Shown here: positions 42,449 to 51,621 of the stretch, one piece after another
How the letters are laid out: each line of letters begins with the position of its first letter
Position numbering within the stretch: position 1 is the first letter of the stretch
Origin: Mesorhizobium sp. M1C.F.Ca.ET.210.01.1.1
GTDB taxonomy: Bacteria > Pseudomonadota > Alphaproteobacteria > Rhizobiales > Rhizobiaceae
NCBI RefSeq assembly: GCF_004791585.1
Contig: NZ_SRUU01000026.1
Coordinates: forward strand, 1 to 64,000
Direction: 5' to 3'
Length of the DNA: 64,000 nucleotides
The notes under the pieces: generated by a model
What the model was told of the DNA's origin: nothing
The model's input: the letters and a program-made list of their open reading frames with translations, nothing else
Databases searched by the model: none
Translations under genes and position numbers: made by a program

Positions 42449-44764
42449 CTACCTGGCCGTCCGTTTGGCAGCGAGGCGCAGGTCGGCGGCGAATGGCCAG
42501 GTGACGTTCGACATCGTCTCGATGCCGGACGCGCTGAGCGCGGCGCCGAAGAGGAACCCTTGCACGAGGTCCGGCTTGACCGAACGCACCAGTATCTTCA
42601 GCTGTTCGAAGGTCTCGACCCCCTCGATGGTAACGACCAAGCCCAGCGTCCGGGTCAGGCCGACGATGCCCTTCAGAAGGTCGAGCGACTGGGGACTCTG
42701 GGTCACGTCGATCAGGAAGGAGCGGTCGATCTTGATCTTGTCGAGCGGCAGCTTATGCAGGTAGCTAAGGCTGGAATAGCCGGTGCCGAAGTCGTCGAGC
42801 GCGATGCGGACGCCTAGGGTCTTGAGCTCTTCGATCAACTCGCGCGTCTGCGATTTGTCGTCGAGCAGGGCAGTCTCCGTGACCTCGATTTCGAGCCGGT
42901 GCGGCGCAAGGCCTGCGGCCGCCAGGGCGTCGCGCACCTTCTGCACGACGTCGCGGTTGCGGAAATCCTTGGCCGAGAGGTTGATCGAAACGCTGGTCTG
43001 GGCCGGCCATTTGGCGCATTCGGCGCAGGCCGCCTGCAGCACGAAGGCGCTGATCTCGGAGATGATGCCCATCTCCTCGGCCAGCGGGATGAAGATGCTC
43101 GGCGAGATCGGACCGAGATCGGGGTGGTCCCAGCGGCAGAGCGCCTCGCAGCTGGCTATGCGCATGGTGCTCATCGACACGATCGGCTGATAGACGACGC
43201 GCAGTTCCTTGGCTTGCACGGCGCTGCGCAGATCGGCCTTCATCAGCTGGCGGTTGCGGAAGGCGGCGTCCATCGATGCCTCGAACAGCCGCCAGCTGTT
43301 CTTGCCGAGCTCCTTGGCCTTGTAGAGCGCAAGGTCCGCCTTGACGATCATGGCGTCGACGTCGGTGTCATTGACCCTGGACAATACCGCGCCGCCGCTG
43401 GTCTGGATGCGCAGGCCGTGGCCGGCGACATCGACCTCGCCCTGCAGGTCGGCGAAGATCTCGTCGAGCAGGCTGGTGAGGTGGCTCTCGTCCTCGATGC
43501 GGTCGAAATAGATCATGAACTCGTCGCCGCCGAAGCGGCTGACATTGATGCCGGGCCCGGCAACCGCAGCCAGTCGCTCGGCGACGGCATAGATCAGCCC
43601 GTCGCCGACCGGATGGCCGAGCGTGTCGTTGACGCTCTTGAAATCGTCAAGGTCGAGCACCGCCAGGCCGCAGAGCCGGTCGCGGTCGCCGGACGCCATG
43701 GCCTCGCCGGCCAGCTCGTGGAAGTAGGCACGGTTCGGCAGGCCGGTGAGGTTGTCGTAGCGCGCCATGAAACGGATCTTCTCCTCCGCCTCGACGCGGG
43801 CCGTGACGTCCTCGAAGGTGACGACGCCGAGTTCCTGGCTGCCTTCGCGCGCGGAGAATTCGTAGTGCTGGCCGTTGGCAAGCGAGACCAGCACCTTGCG
43901 GTCCCGGCCCTCGCGCAGGGCGCGCGTCAGCTGCGCCTCGATGTAGCGGCAGTCCTTCGGCGCCAGCATGCCCCCGGCGACGCCGCGCATCAACAGGCCG
44001 TGGATAGAGCGCCCGAGCAGCGCGTCGGCCGATTTCAGCGACATCAGATGGGCGGCCTCGGCATTGGCGACCGCGACGCGTCCGTCGGGGCCGAGCATGA
44101 CCAGCCCGTGGGACATGGTGTTGAGCGCGCGGTCGAACCTGCGCGTCAGGTTCCTCGCCTGCTTGTGGCCGATGACCGCCGAGAACAGCACGTTGCGGAC
44201 ATGGTCGGCGCCGGTGATGGTGATGAACGTCATAGGGATGATCATCAGGCCGAGGACGACCGAGGGCGCGTCCATGCGCAGCAGGAGCGCAAGCGCCGCC
44301 GGACCGATGAAGGTCACCGAAAAAATCCGCACCATGCGAGGAGAGCCGTAGTTGCGGGCGACAACCGTGACCAGGGTCGCCAGGGTCAGCGACATCGCTG
44401 CCAGTTCGGCAAAGGGATCGGGAAATACATAGATCGACACGAAACACAGCGCGCCCAATCCGAGACCCTGGAGGCAGCCCTTGAGGATGTAGCTGTGCTC
44501 CAATCGCCGCGCTTCCTCGACGTCGGCTATCACGCCGCCGGTCCTCAGAAAACCGCGAATGCCGAAGTAACGGATAAGGCTGACCGAAAGCAGAGCAAAA
44601 GAAAACGCCAGAAACAAGGAATTGCGGGTGCGCAGATAGATCATGAATCCGAGGATCCAGTAGCACGCACCACCGATCAACAACATGTGCGCGTTGTCGA
44701 ACAACGAGCGCACAAATTGGATATAGACATCCGCGGGGATGCTCTCGGTCTTTGTTTTGCCCAT
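42449..44764 (-). CDS. Membrane-bound PAS-GGDEF-EAL protein (c-di-GMP synthesis/breakdown)
   Basis: 771 residues. The first 190 form five or six membrane segments. A PAS-like sensor follows (about 205-325, LNTMSHGLVMLGPDGRVAVANAEAA). The GGDEF domain has NLTGLPNRAYF and the intact motif FGGDEF at 411-416. The EAL domain has EALCRWDHP at 540-548, and the later EVTETALLDD, DDFGTGYSSLSYLHKLPLDKIKIDRSF and EGVET stretches retain the metal and catalytic residues. Both activities are therefore possible. It probably tunes c-di-GMP in response to a membrane signal. No start-proximal ribosome site is strong. Confidence 0.93.
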   Translation of the reverse strand: MGKTKTESIPADVYIQFVRSLFDNAHMLLIGGACYWILGFMIYLRTRNSLFLAFSFALLSVSLIRYFGIRGFLRTGGVIADVEEARRLEHSYILKGCLQGLGLGALCFVSIYVFPDPFAELAAMSLTLATLVTVVARNYGSPRMVRIFSVTFIGPAALALLLRMDAPSVVLGLMIIPMTFITITGADHVRNVLFSAVIGHKQARNLTRRFDRALNTMSHGLVMLGPDGRVAVANAEAAHLMSLKSADALLGRSIHGLLMRGVAGGMLAPKDCRYIEAQLTRALREGRDRKVLVSLANGQHYEFSAREGSQELGVVTFEDVTARVEAEEKIRFMARYDNLTGLPNRAYFHELAGEAMASGDRDRLCGLAVLDLDDFKSVNDTLGHPVGDGLIYAVAERLAAVAGPGINVSRFGGDEFMIYFDRIEDESHLTSLLDEIFADLQGEVDVAGHGLRIQTSGGAVLSRVNDTDVDAMIVKADLALYKAKELGKNSWRLFEASMDAAFRNRQLMKADLRSAVQAKELRVVYQPIVSMSTMRIASCEALCRWDHPDLGPISPSIFIPLAEEMGIISEISAFVLQAACAECAKWPAQTSVSINLSAKDFRNRDVVQKVRDALAAAGLAPHRLEIEVTETALLDDKSQTRELIEELKTLGVRIALDDFGTGYSSLSYLHKLPLDKIKIDRSFLIDVTQSPQSLDLLKGIVGLTRTLGLVVTIEGVETFEQLKILVRSVKPDLVQGFLFGAALSASGIETMSNVTWPFAADLRLAAKRTAR

Positions 44765-44965
44765 GTGGTCGGCCCAACGCTAAGCCCTGTCATGCCACAA
44801 CCGCCTTAAGAAAGGCTTAGAACAGGGGGCTTAGGCAGCGGCTTGAGCCGCCCGCAAAGGCGCGAAGACCTGGGCAGGCCGGAAAGGCTTCGGCCAAGCC
44901 ACTAAAGCGCGTCGCGTTGGATACAGGCGATGCGCCTTAGTTCTTTTTGATGCATGTCAGCGCGA

Positions 44966-47900
44966 TCACTCAGCCGCGCTGAGAACCGGCACCGGTGCGG
45001 CCTCACGCAGCCTCTGCAGCAGCCTGGAGCGCTCCTGCGCCGCCTTTGCGGCGCTGGCCTGCCGGACATAGCCATAGCCGCGGATGAGCGCCGGCACGGA
45101 GGCCAGAGCGGCGGCGGCATCGATCCTGCCGGGTGCAAGCGCTGCGGCGATCAGGTCGAGATCCGCCTCGTATTGCGCAAGCAGCTGCCGCTCGGCGCGG
45201 CGTTCGGCGGTACGGCCGAAGAGATCGAAGGCCGTGCCGCGCAGGCCCTTCATCGCAGCCAGCAGGCGAAAGGCCTTCATCATCCAGGGGCCGAAGCTCG
45301 ATTTCTTCGGCTTGCCGTCGTTGCCGTGCCGGCCGAGGATCGGCGGCGCGAGATGGAATTCCAGCCTGTCGTAGCTCTGGAACTGCCTGGCGAGATCGGC
45401 GGCGAAGTTGCCGTCGGTGTAGAGCCTCGCCACCTCGTACTCGTCCTTGATCGCCATCAGCTTGAAGAGGTTCCTGGCGGCGGCCTCGGTGACCGCGGTC
45501 GAGCCCGGAACCGCCCGCGCCTCGGCGGCCCGCAGCACGGCCACCCTGTCGGCATAGCGCTTGCCATAGGCCGCGTTCTGGTAGGCGGTGAGGAAAGCGA
45601 CGCGCCGGGCGATGATGTCGTCGAGCGTCTCGGCGGGCGCGGATGCCGGCTTGCCTGTACGGCCGACCAGGTTGCGCACGAAGTCCGGCTGGTGCGCGGC
45701 GCGACGGCCCCAGCGAAAGGCGGCGAGGTTCATCGCCACGGCTTCGCCGTTCAATTCTATCGCCTTTTCAACGGCTTCGGCCGACAGCGGCAGCCCGCCA
45801 TGCTGGAAGGCGAAGCCGAGCATGAACATGTTGGCGCCGAGCGAATTGCCGAACAGCGCGGTCGCCGTGCGGGTGGCATCGAAGAAGTGGGCCTTGTCGT
45901 CGCCAGCGGCGGCGCGAATCGCCTTCTTCAGCCGCTCGACCGGCAGCGAGAAATCGGCCGAACGCGTGAATTCGCCAGGCATGAATTCGGCGGTGTTGGC
46001 CAGAAACATCGTGTGGCCCTCGCGCACCGCGGCGAGCACCTTCTTGGCGCCGGAGACGACGAGGTCGCAGCCGAGCACGAGATCGGCCTTGCCGGCCGAG
46101 ACGCGGATGGCGTGGATGTCCTCGGGCGTCGAGGCAATGCGGACATGGGTGAAGACCGAGCCGCCCTTCTGGGCAAGGCCCGCCATGTCGATCATGCCGC
46201 AGCCCTTGCCTTCGAGATGGGCGGCCATGCCGAGCACCGCGCCGATGGTGACGACGCCGGTGCCGCCGACGCCGTCGATGATCGCCGCCCAGCCCTGGCC
46301 ACCGAGCGGGAATTCAGCCGGTGACGGCACGCCGTCGAGCGGATCGCTCCTGCCGGCAATGCCCTCGGCCTTTCGGATCGTGCCGCCATGCACGGTGACG
46401 AAGGACGGGCAGAAGCCGTTGAGGCAGGAGAAATCCTTGTTGCAGCTCGACTGGTCGATCCGGCGCTTGCGGCCGAACTCGGTCTCGACCGGCTGGATCG
46501 AGACGCAGTTCGACTGCACGCCGCAATCGCCGCAGCCTTCGCAGACCAGCTCGTTGATGAAGACGCGCCTGTCCGGGTCGGGGAAGGTGCCGCGCTTGCG
46601 GCGGCGGCGCTTCTCGGCGGCGCAGGTCTGGTCGTAGAGAAGCACCGAGACGCCCTTTACGTCGCGCAGCTCGCGCTGGACGAGGTCGAGATCATCGCGG
46701 TGATGGATGGTGGCGCCGGCCGGGAAATCGGCCTTGCCGGCATATTTGTCCGGCTCGTCGGTGACGACGGCGATGCGGTTGACGCCTTCGGCGCGCACCT
46801 GCCTGGCGATCATGTCGACGGTGAGGCCGCCTTCATGCGGCTGGCCGCCGGTCATGGCGACCGCGTCGTTGTAGAGGATCTTGTAGGTGATGTTGGCGTC
46901 GCTCGACAGCGCGAAGCGGATCGCCAGCAAGCCGGAATGGTTGTAGGTGCCGTCGCCGAGATTCTGGAAGATGTGGTCGCGCTTGGAGAATGGCGCTTGG
47001 CCGACCCATTGCGCGCCCTCGCCGCCCATCGCCGTGAAACCGACAGTATTCCTGTCCATCCACAGCGCCATGAAGTGGCAGCCGATACCGGCGGCCGCGA
47101 GCGAGCCCTCCGGCACCTTGGTCGAGGAATTGTGCGGACAGCCCGAGCAGAAGAAGGGCGTGCGCGAGCCGATGTCGACGGTGTCGGCAAGCATCGCCTG
47201 GAACTGGCGCAGCTTCGCCACCCGCGCCGCGATCTCCTCCGAGTAGCCAATGGTGCGCAGGATCCGCTCGCCCAAGGCGATCGCGATCTCGTTCGGGTCG
47301 AGCGCGCCCTTGGCCGGAAACAGCCAGTCGCCGCGCTCGTCCTTCTTGCCGACGATGGCCGGCTGGATGGCGGAGCCGTAGAGGTTCTCGCGCAATTGCA
47401 CTTCGATCAGCGAGCGCTTCTCCTCGACGACGACGATGGTGTCGAGGCCGCGGGCGAAGTCGGCGATATGCTGATAGTCGAGCGGCCAGGGGCAGCCGAC
47501 CTTGAACAGACGGATGCCGATGCGGTTGGCGGCCTTCTCGTCGATGCCGATGTCCTCCAGCGCCTGACGCACGTCGAGATAGCTCTTGCCGATGGTGATG
47601 ACGCCGAGCTTCGGCTTGCGGCCCCCGGAATAGACGATCCGGTTCAGCCCGTTGGCCTGGATGAAGGCGGAAGCGGCGGCGCGCTTATGCTCATGCAGCC
47701 GCTCCTCCTGCCCGAGCATGTCGATCTCGTGGCGGATATTGAGGCCGCCGGGCGGCATGTCGAAGTCGGGAATGACGATGTTCAGCCGGTCGATCGAGGC
47801 GTCGACCGAGGCCGTCGATTCGATATTGTCCTTGACGCATTTGATCGCCGACCAGGTACCGGCGAAGCGCGACATGGCAAAGCCGTAGAGACCGTAGTCG

Positions 47901-48439
47901 ATGATCTCCTGGACGCCGGCCGGGTTGAGGATCGGCACCATGGTGTCGACAAACAGGAATTCGGTCGCGTGCGCATTGGTCGAGGATTCGGCCATGTGGT
48001 CGTCGCCCATCAGGGCGAGCACGCCGCCATTTCTCGACGAGCCGGCAAGGTTGGCGTGACGGAAGACGTCGCCGGAGCGGTCGACGCCCGGCCCCTTGCC
48101 GTACCAGACCGCAAAGACGCCGTCATGGGTGCCCTCGCCGAGCAACTCGGTCTGCTGCGAGCCCCAGCAGGCGGTGGCGGCGAGTTCCTCGTTGAGGCCC
48201 GGCTGAAAGACGATGTCGGCCTGGGCAAGCTGCTTCTTGGCCCTCCAGAGCTGCATGTCGAGGCCGCCGAGCGGCGAGCCGCGATAGCCGGAAACGAAGC
48301 CCGCGGTGTTGAGACCGGCGCGACGGTCGCGCTCGCGCTGCATCAGAAGCATGCGCACGACGGCCTGCGCCCCGGACAGGAAGACGCGCTCCTTGCCAAG
48401 GTCGAACTTGTCGTCGAGCGCGACGTCGTGCAGCGTCAT
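44966..48439 (-). CDS. Indolepyruvate ferredoxin oxidoreductase, fused alpha-gamma type
   Basis: 1157 residues, start ATG at 48439 with GAGGA upstream. The N-terminal pyrimidine and TPP domains hold GFVSGYRGSPLGGLDMQLW, FFCSGCPHNSSTK, MGGEGAQWVGQAPF and GDGTYNHSGLLAIRFA. A cysteine-rich stretch near 655-710 (CEGCGDCGVQSNC, CNKDFSCLNGFCPSF) would bind an iron-sulfur cluster. The C-terminal gamma-type domain has GVGGTGVVTIGAVLGMAAHLEG. It oxidatively decarboxylates aryl pyruvates from aromatic amino acid breakdown. The long fused form is common in aerobic proteobacteria. No adjacent regulator is seen. Confidence 0.92.
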   Translation of the reverse strand: MTLHDVALDDKFDLGKERVFLSGAQAVVRMLLMQRERDRRAGLNTAGFVSGYRGSPLGGLDMQLWRAKKQLAQADIVFQPGLNEELAATACWGSQQTELLGEGTHDGVFAVWYGKGPGVDRSGDVFRHANLAGSSRNGGVLALMGDDHMAESSTNAHATEFLFVDTMVPILNPAGVQEIIDYGLYGFAMSRFAGTWSAIKCVKDNIESTASVDASIDRLNIVIPDFDMPPGGLNIRHEIDMLGQEERLHEHKRAAASAFIQANGLNRIVYSGGRKPKLGVITIGKSYLDVRQALEDIGIDEKAANRIGIRLFKVGCPWPLDYQHIADFARGLDTIVVVEEKRSLIEVQLRENLYGSAIQPAIVGKKDERGDWLFPAKGALDPNEIAIALGERILRTIGYSEEIAARVAKLRQFQAMLADTVDIGSRTPFFCSGCPHNSSTKVPEGSLAAAGIGCHFMALWMDRNTVGFTAMGGEGAQWVGQAPFSKRDHIFQNLGDGTYNHSGLLAIRFALSSDANITYKILYNDAVAMTGGQPHEGGLTVDMIARQVRAEGVNRIAVVTDEPDKYAGKADFPAGATIHHRDDLDLVQRELRDVKGVSVLLYDQTCAAEKRRRRKRGTFPDPDRRVFINELVCEGCGDCGVQSNCVSIQPVETEFGRKRRIDQSSCNKDFSCLNGFCPSFVTVHGGTIRKAEGIAGRSDPLDGVPSPAEFPLGGQGWAAIIDGVGGTGVVTIGAVLGMAAHLEGKGCGMIDMAGLAQKGGSVFTHVRIASTPEDIHAIRVSAGKADLVLGCDLVVSGAKKVLAAVREGHTMFLANTAEFMPGEFTRSADFSLPVERLKKAIRAAAGDDKAHFFDATRTATALFGNSLGANMFMLGFAFQHGGLPLSAEAVEKAIELNGEAVAMNLAAFRWGRRAAHQPDFVRNLVGRTGKPASAPAETLDDIIARRVAFLTAYQNAAYGKRYADRVAVLRAAEARAVPGSTAVTEAAARNLFKLMAIKDEYEVARLYTDGNFAADLARQFQSYDRLEFHLAPPILGRHGNDGKPKKSSFGPWMMKAFRLLAAMKGLRGTAFDLFGRTAERRAERQLLAQYEADLDLIAAALAPGRIDAAAALASVPALIRGYGYVRQASAAKAAQERSRLLQRLREAAPVPVLSAAE

Positions 48440-48713
48440 CAGGCATTCCTCTTCGGAGGCGCGCCTCAGATCGAGCGGCCAACGTCGGAGTGGGACGCCG
48501 CAGTCTTTCTTCCCTTGCCGGGGAGGTCAAACAAAATCGCAGGGGCCAGAGCGCACGCAACAAATGGTCCGGATGAAGCCGCCCAGCGTATTTAAGATGA
48601 AGCTAAACGCTTCATCGAGCACGAAAATTTCGGCGGATGCCGCACTGTTTGCCTGGCCATGATCTTTCCCGGACCGGAGGTCGACGCAAGCAACAGCCGC
48701 TAACGCTTTTGCC

Positions 48714-49241
48714 CTAGACCGCCTTCGAGCAATCCGGCTTGGGCTCATCGGGCAGCTTGCCGTCGGGGTGACCGGCGAGGTCCGGGTTGAGCTCGTATTT
48801 CGGCCCGATCACCAGCGGCCGGTCCGGCAGCATCGTCTGGTCCTCCGTCGAGGTCATCGTCGTCTCGAGGCTCTGCAGCAATGTGCCACTGGAATCCTCG
48901 ATGCGGATCGTGACCGAATAGGGCTTGTCCTTGACCACACAGCTGAGCGGCGGGCTGGTGAGCGTAATGTGGGGAAGCTTCGGCCAGATCTTCTGGTTGA
49001 CGATGAGCGGGTCGCCGCCGGCCGGATTCTGGAAATTGACGACCGCAACCTGCCCCTCGCCCATCGGGCGAAGCGGCCGCAGCGTGATGACGTAGGTGGC
49101 GATGCCGAGCCGGTAGTTGAACTCGAACAGCTTGCCGGAAATGGCGAAGAGCTGCTCCTTGCCGGTGTCGCGGCAGGCGCCGAGCACTGTGGCGGCAATC
49201 AGGGCCGCGCCGAGGGCGATCAAACGGAATTTGCTAGGCAT
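48714..49241 (-). CDS. Lipoprotein of unknown function
   Basis: 175 residues. The leader MPSKFRLIALGAALIAATV ends in the lipobox LGAC at about 20-23. The mature part (FNYRLGIATYVITLRPLRPMGEGQVAVVNF, in a beta-rich pattern) includes a pair of cysteines (LSCVVKDKP and KPDCSKAV) that could form a disulfide. I do not recognise the family. The start overlaps the end of the CGNR regulator gene by eight bases, so they are one transcript. Confidence 0.75.
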   Translation of the reverse strand: MPSKFRLIALGAALIAATVLGACRDTGKEQLFAISGKLFEFNYRLGIATYVITLRPLRPMGEGQVAVVNFQNPAGGDPLIVNQKIWPKLPHITLTSPPLSCVVKDKPYSVTIRIEDSSGTLLQSLETTMTSTEDQTMLPDRPLVIGPKYELNPDLAGHPDGKLPDEPKPDCSKAV

Positions 49242-49842
49242 TGGTGGTCTCCCTGACCGCCGTGCGGCGGCGATAATAGCGGTTCGCCTTCTGGCGGTTG
49301 CCGCAGACGGCCATATCGCACCAGAGGCGGCTCGAGTTGCGGCTGCGATCGACGAACAGCCAGCTGCAGTTCGGACAGATCCTCAGCCTGGCAACGGTCT
49401 CGTCCCGCAACAGCGAAAGCGCCGAGACGGCCAACGCCGCCTCGAAGGCGATCGGCGTCGCCGGATCGCCGAAAGGCTGCCCCGGCGCGCCGATCTCGGC
49501 GCTGCTGCCGGAGAGCCCGCCGGCACAGGCCGTCAGGAAATCCGGCAGATGGCCGGCGGCGATCGCGCCTTTCGCTATGGCATGGCGGAACAGGCGATCG
49601 GTCGCCTCACGGATCGACAGCACGACCGGGGCGATGCCGCCCGGCTCGGGCGCCTCCAGCCGCCGGCCGCCGAGCTCGGCGGCGCGAAAGCCGCTTGCCG
49701 CCTCGGCGAAACGGGCGATCTCGGCCGGATCGTCGAAACGGTCGAAGGTTTTTTCCGGGTCGTTGCGCAGCACGACGGTGTTCGCCGTGTCGAGCGCCAG
49801 AATGCCGCCGGTGAAGCGGTGCGGGGTCCAGGATACTGTCAT
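49234..49842 (-). CDS. CGNR zinc-finger / ABATE-domain transcriptional regulator
   Basis: 202 residues. The N-terminal ABATE domain (FTGGILALDTANTVVLR, then helical) may bind a ligand. The C-terminal CGNR zinc finger has CPNCSWLFVDRSRNSSRLW followed by CDMAVCGNRQKANRYYRR, with Cys156, 159, 175 and 180 as zinc ligands. CGNR proteins are DNA-binding and often self-regulated. The perfect 8-base inverted repeat at 49849-49884 lies immediately upstream, between this gene and the divergent LivH-type permease. Confidence 0.88.
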   Translation of the reverse strand: MTVSWTPHRFTGGILALDTANTVVLRNDPEKTFDRFDDPAEIARFAEAASGFRAAELGGRRLEAPEPGGIAPVVLSIREATDRLFRHAIAKGAIAAGHLPDFLTACAGGLSGSSAEIGAPGQPFGDPATPIAFEAALAVSALSLLRDETVARLRICPNCSWLFVDRSRNSSRLWCDMAVCGNRQKANRYYRRRTAVRETTNA

Positions 49843-49848
49843 ACCGGA

Positions 49849-49884
49849 AATCTAACCTATAAAACGTGTTTGACAAGTTAGATT
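49849..49884. promoter_or_regulatory. Long inverted repeat in the CGNR-LivH divergent promoter
   Basis: AATCTAAC (49849-49856) and GTTAGATT (49877-49884) are perfect inverted arms with a 20-base spacer, about two helical turns. The spacer contains TTGACA (49870-49875), a good -35 hexamer for the plus-strand permease with a weak -10 (TAACGG, 16 bases on). A bound dimer would cover the permease promoter and the CGNR start region. Confidence 0.6.
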
Positions 49885-49935
49885 CCGAGTGTAACGGTCC
49901 CAATCGGGCGCGTCGCGCGACCCAAAGGATGCCGC

Positions 49936-50841
49936 ATGCTCTATTTCTTCCAGCAAGTGCTCAACGGGCTGCATTCGGGCGCGCTCTATGCGCTGCTCGC
50001 CTTTGGCTATGTACTGACCAACGGCATCCTGCACCGCACCAATCTTGCCTATGGCGCGCTGTTTGCCTTTTGCGGCCACACCATGATCCTGACCGCCGCC
50101 TTCGGCTACCAGGCGCTGTGGCTGACGCTCGCCGCCTCGGTCGCGCTCGGCATCGTCGCCGCCCTGCTCTACGCCGTGCTCATCAGCCAGCTGTTGTCGC
50201 GAAGCGTTTTCGAGAGGCTGGCGGACCGGTCGCCCAACGCCATCGTGGTGACGACGCTCGGCATCCTGCTGTTTCTGTCGGAAGCGAGCCGCATCGCCGC
50301 CGACACTCATGATCTGTGGCTGCCGCCGATGCTCGCCCAACCTGTCATCTTCACCCAGGATGCCGGTTTCAAGGTCACCCTTACCGTCATCCAGTTGCTC
50401 GACTGCGCGGCGGTGATATCCGTGGTGGCGCTGGCCGCCTGGCTGTTTTCGCATTCGCGCTTCGGCCGCGCCTGGCGAGCGGTATCCGATGATCCGAAAG
50501 CGGCTGCGATGTGCGGTATCGATGTGCGCGCCATCTTCCGCCGCGCGGTGCTCTACGGCGGCTTCTGCGCGGCTTTTGCCGGTGTGCTGGCCGGCCTCTA
50601 TTACGGCAACATCAGCTTCGGCACCGGCCTCGTCTACGGCCTCAAGATCCTGTTCGTGACGGCGGTCGGCGGCTATCTGTCTCCGCTCAAGGCGGCGCTT
50701 GGAGCCGCCGCCTTCGGCATGGCCGAATCGCTATGGGCCGGCTATTTCCCGATCGAATGGCGCGATGGCTGGATATACCTCTTCCTCGTCGCCATGCTGG
50801 TGCTGATCGGCGCCGGCCGCGACCAGTCCAAGGTCGCCTGA
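49936..50841 (+). CDS. LivH-type branched-chain amino acid ABC permease (orphan)
   Basis: 301 residues with eight or so membrane segments. The start LYFFQQVLNGLHSGALYALLAFGYVL and the loop FGRAWRAVSDDPKAAAMCGIDV are those of LivH-family permeases. Normally livH is followed by livM, livG and livF. Here no other subunit is encoded within 10 kb; the next genes belong to a TRAP system. It must borrow partners, be a remnant, or work differently. It is divergent from the CGNR regulator, with which it shares a promoter region. Confidence 0.85.
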   Translation: MLYFFQQVLNGLHSGALYALLAFGYVLTNGILHRTNLAYGALFAFCGHTMILTAAFGYQALWLTLAASVALGIVAALLYAVLISQLLSRSVFERLADRSPNAIVVTTLGILLFLSEASRIAADTHDLWLPPMLAQPVIFTQDAGFKVTLTVIQLLDCAAVISVVALAAWLFSHSRFGRAWRAVSDDPKAAAMCGIDVRAIFRRAVLYGGFCAAFAGVLAGLYYGNISFGTGLVYGLKILFVTAVGGYLSPLKAALGAAAFGMAESLWAGYFPIEWRDGWIYLFLVAMLVLIGAGRDQSKVA

Positions 50842-51015
50842 ATCCTGTAGACTTTGGTTGCATGACCTGCGGTGAGCTGGCGGGTTTCCACCGCCGGCGC
50901 CGTTTGTCGTGCCTTGCCATGTTGACCTACCGGACCACGCACTGCATACCCTTGGGCCAGCGGCGTGACACCGGATGGGGGAATCGGGCGCGCCGAATGA
51001 TCAGGGAGGACATGC

Positions 51016-51621
51016 ATGGCAGGGCTGCTCGCTCTATCCAGGACGATCGACCGCATCAATGAGTTCATCGGCCGCTGGGTCTCGTGGCTGATCCTGCTGG
51101 CAATCCTGGTGAGTGCCGGCAACGCCGTCATCCGCAAGGCATTCGACATCTCCTCCAATGCCTGGCTCGAACTGCAGTGGTACCTGTTCGGCGCCGCTTT
51201 CATGCTGGCGGCCGCCTACACGCTGAAGCAGAACGACCATATCCGCATCGACATCGTCTACGGCATGTTTTCCCGCCGGCTGCAGCACTGGATCGACCTC
51301 TTCGGCCACGTGTTCTTCCTGATGCCGTTCGTAGTGCTGATGGTGATCTATTTCGTGCCTTACGTGTCGCTGTCCTTCCACAGCGGCGAGATGTCGACCA
51401 ATGCCGGCGGCCTGATCGTCTGGCCGGCCAAGGCAATCCTGCTTGCAGGCTTCTTCCTGCTGGCTCTGCAGGGCGTTTCCGAAATCATCAAGAAGATCGC
51501 CATCATGCGCGGCGCCATGGATGATCCCAATCCCTTCGTGTCGGCGCATGACCAGGCCAAGCTCGAGGCCGAGGCACTTGCCGAGGAAGCCAAGGCGCTG
51601 TCCGGCGAGGTGCGCTCATGA
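51016..51621 (+). CDS. TRAP transporter small permease (DctQ family)
   Basis: 201 residues with four membrane segments. The start ATG follows AGGAGG-like AGGGAGGAC. The family motif appears in NAWLELQWYLFGAAFMLAAAYTLKQNDHIRIDIVYG near 55-90. The C-terminal cytoplasmic tail is rich in Glu and Ala (KLEAEALAEEAKALSGEV). It forms a complex with the DctM subunit, whose gene overlaps its stop by four bases (ATGA). The subgroup fits mannitol/chloroaromatic-type TRAP systems. Confidence 0.9.
   Translation: MAGLLALSRTIDRINEFIGRWVSWLILLAILVSAGNAVIRKAFDISSNAWLELQWYLFGAAFMLAAAYTLKQNDHIRIDIVYGMFSRRLQHWIDLFGHVFFLMPFVVLMVIYFVPYVSLSFHSGEMSTNAGGLIVWPAKAILLAGFFLLALQGVSEIIKKIAIMRGAMDDPNPFVSAHDQAKLEAEALAEEAKALSGEVRS

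Noticed and set aside
42362..42817. Plus-strand frames of 130-150 codons near the end of the GGDEF-EAL gene
   Set aside because: They overlap the EAL domain antisense and have no ribosome site or family resemblance.
46388..48595. 735-codon plus-strand open frame
   Set aside because: Antisense to the indolepyruvate oxidoreductase, whose motifs are continuous over 1157 residues.
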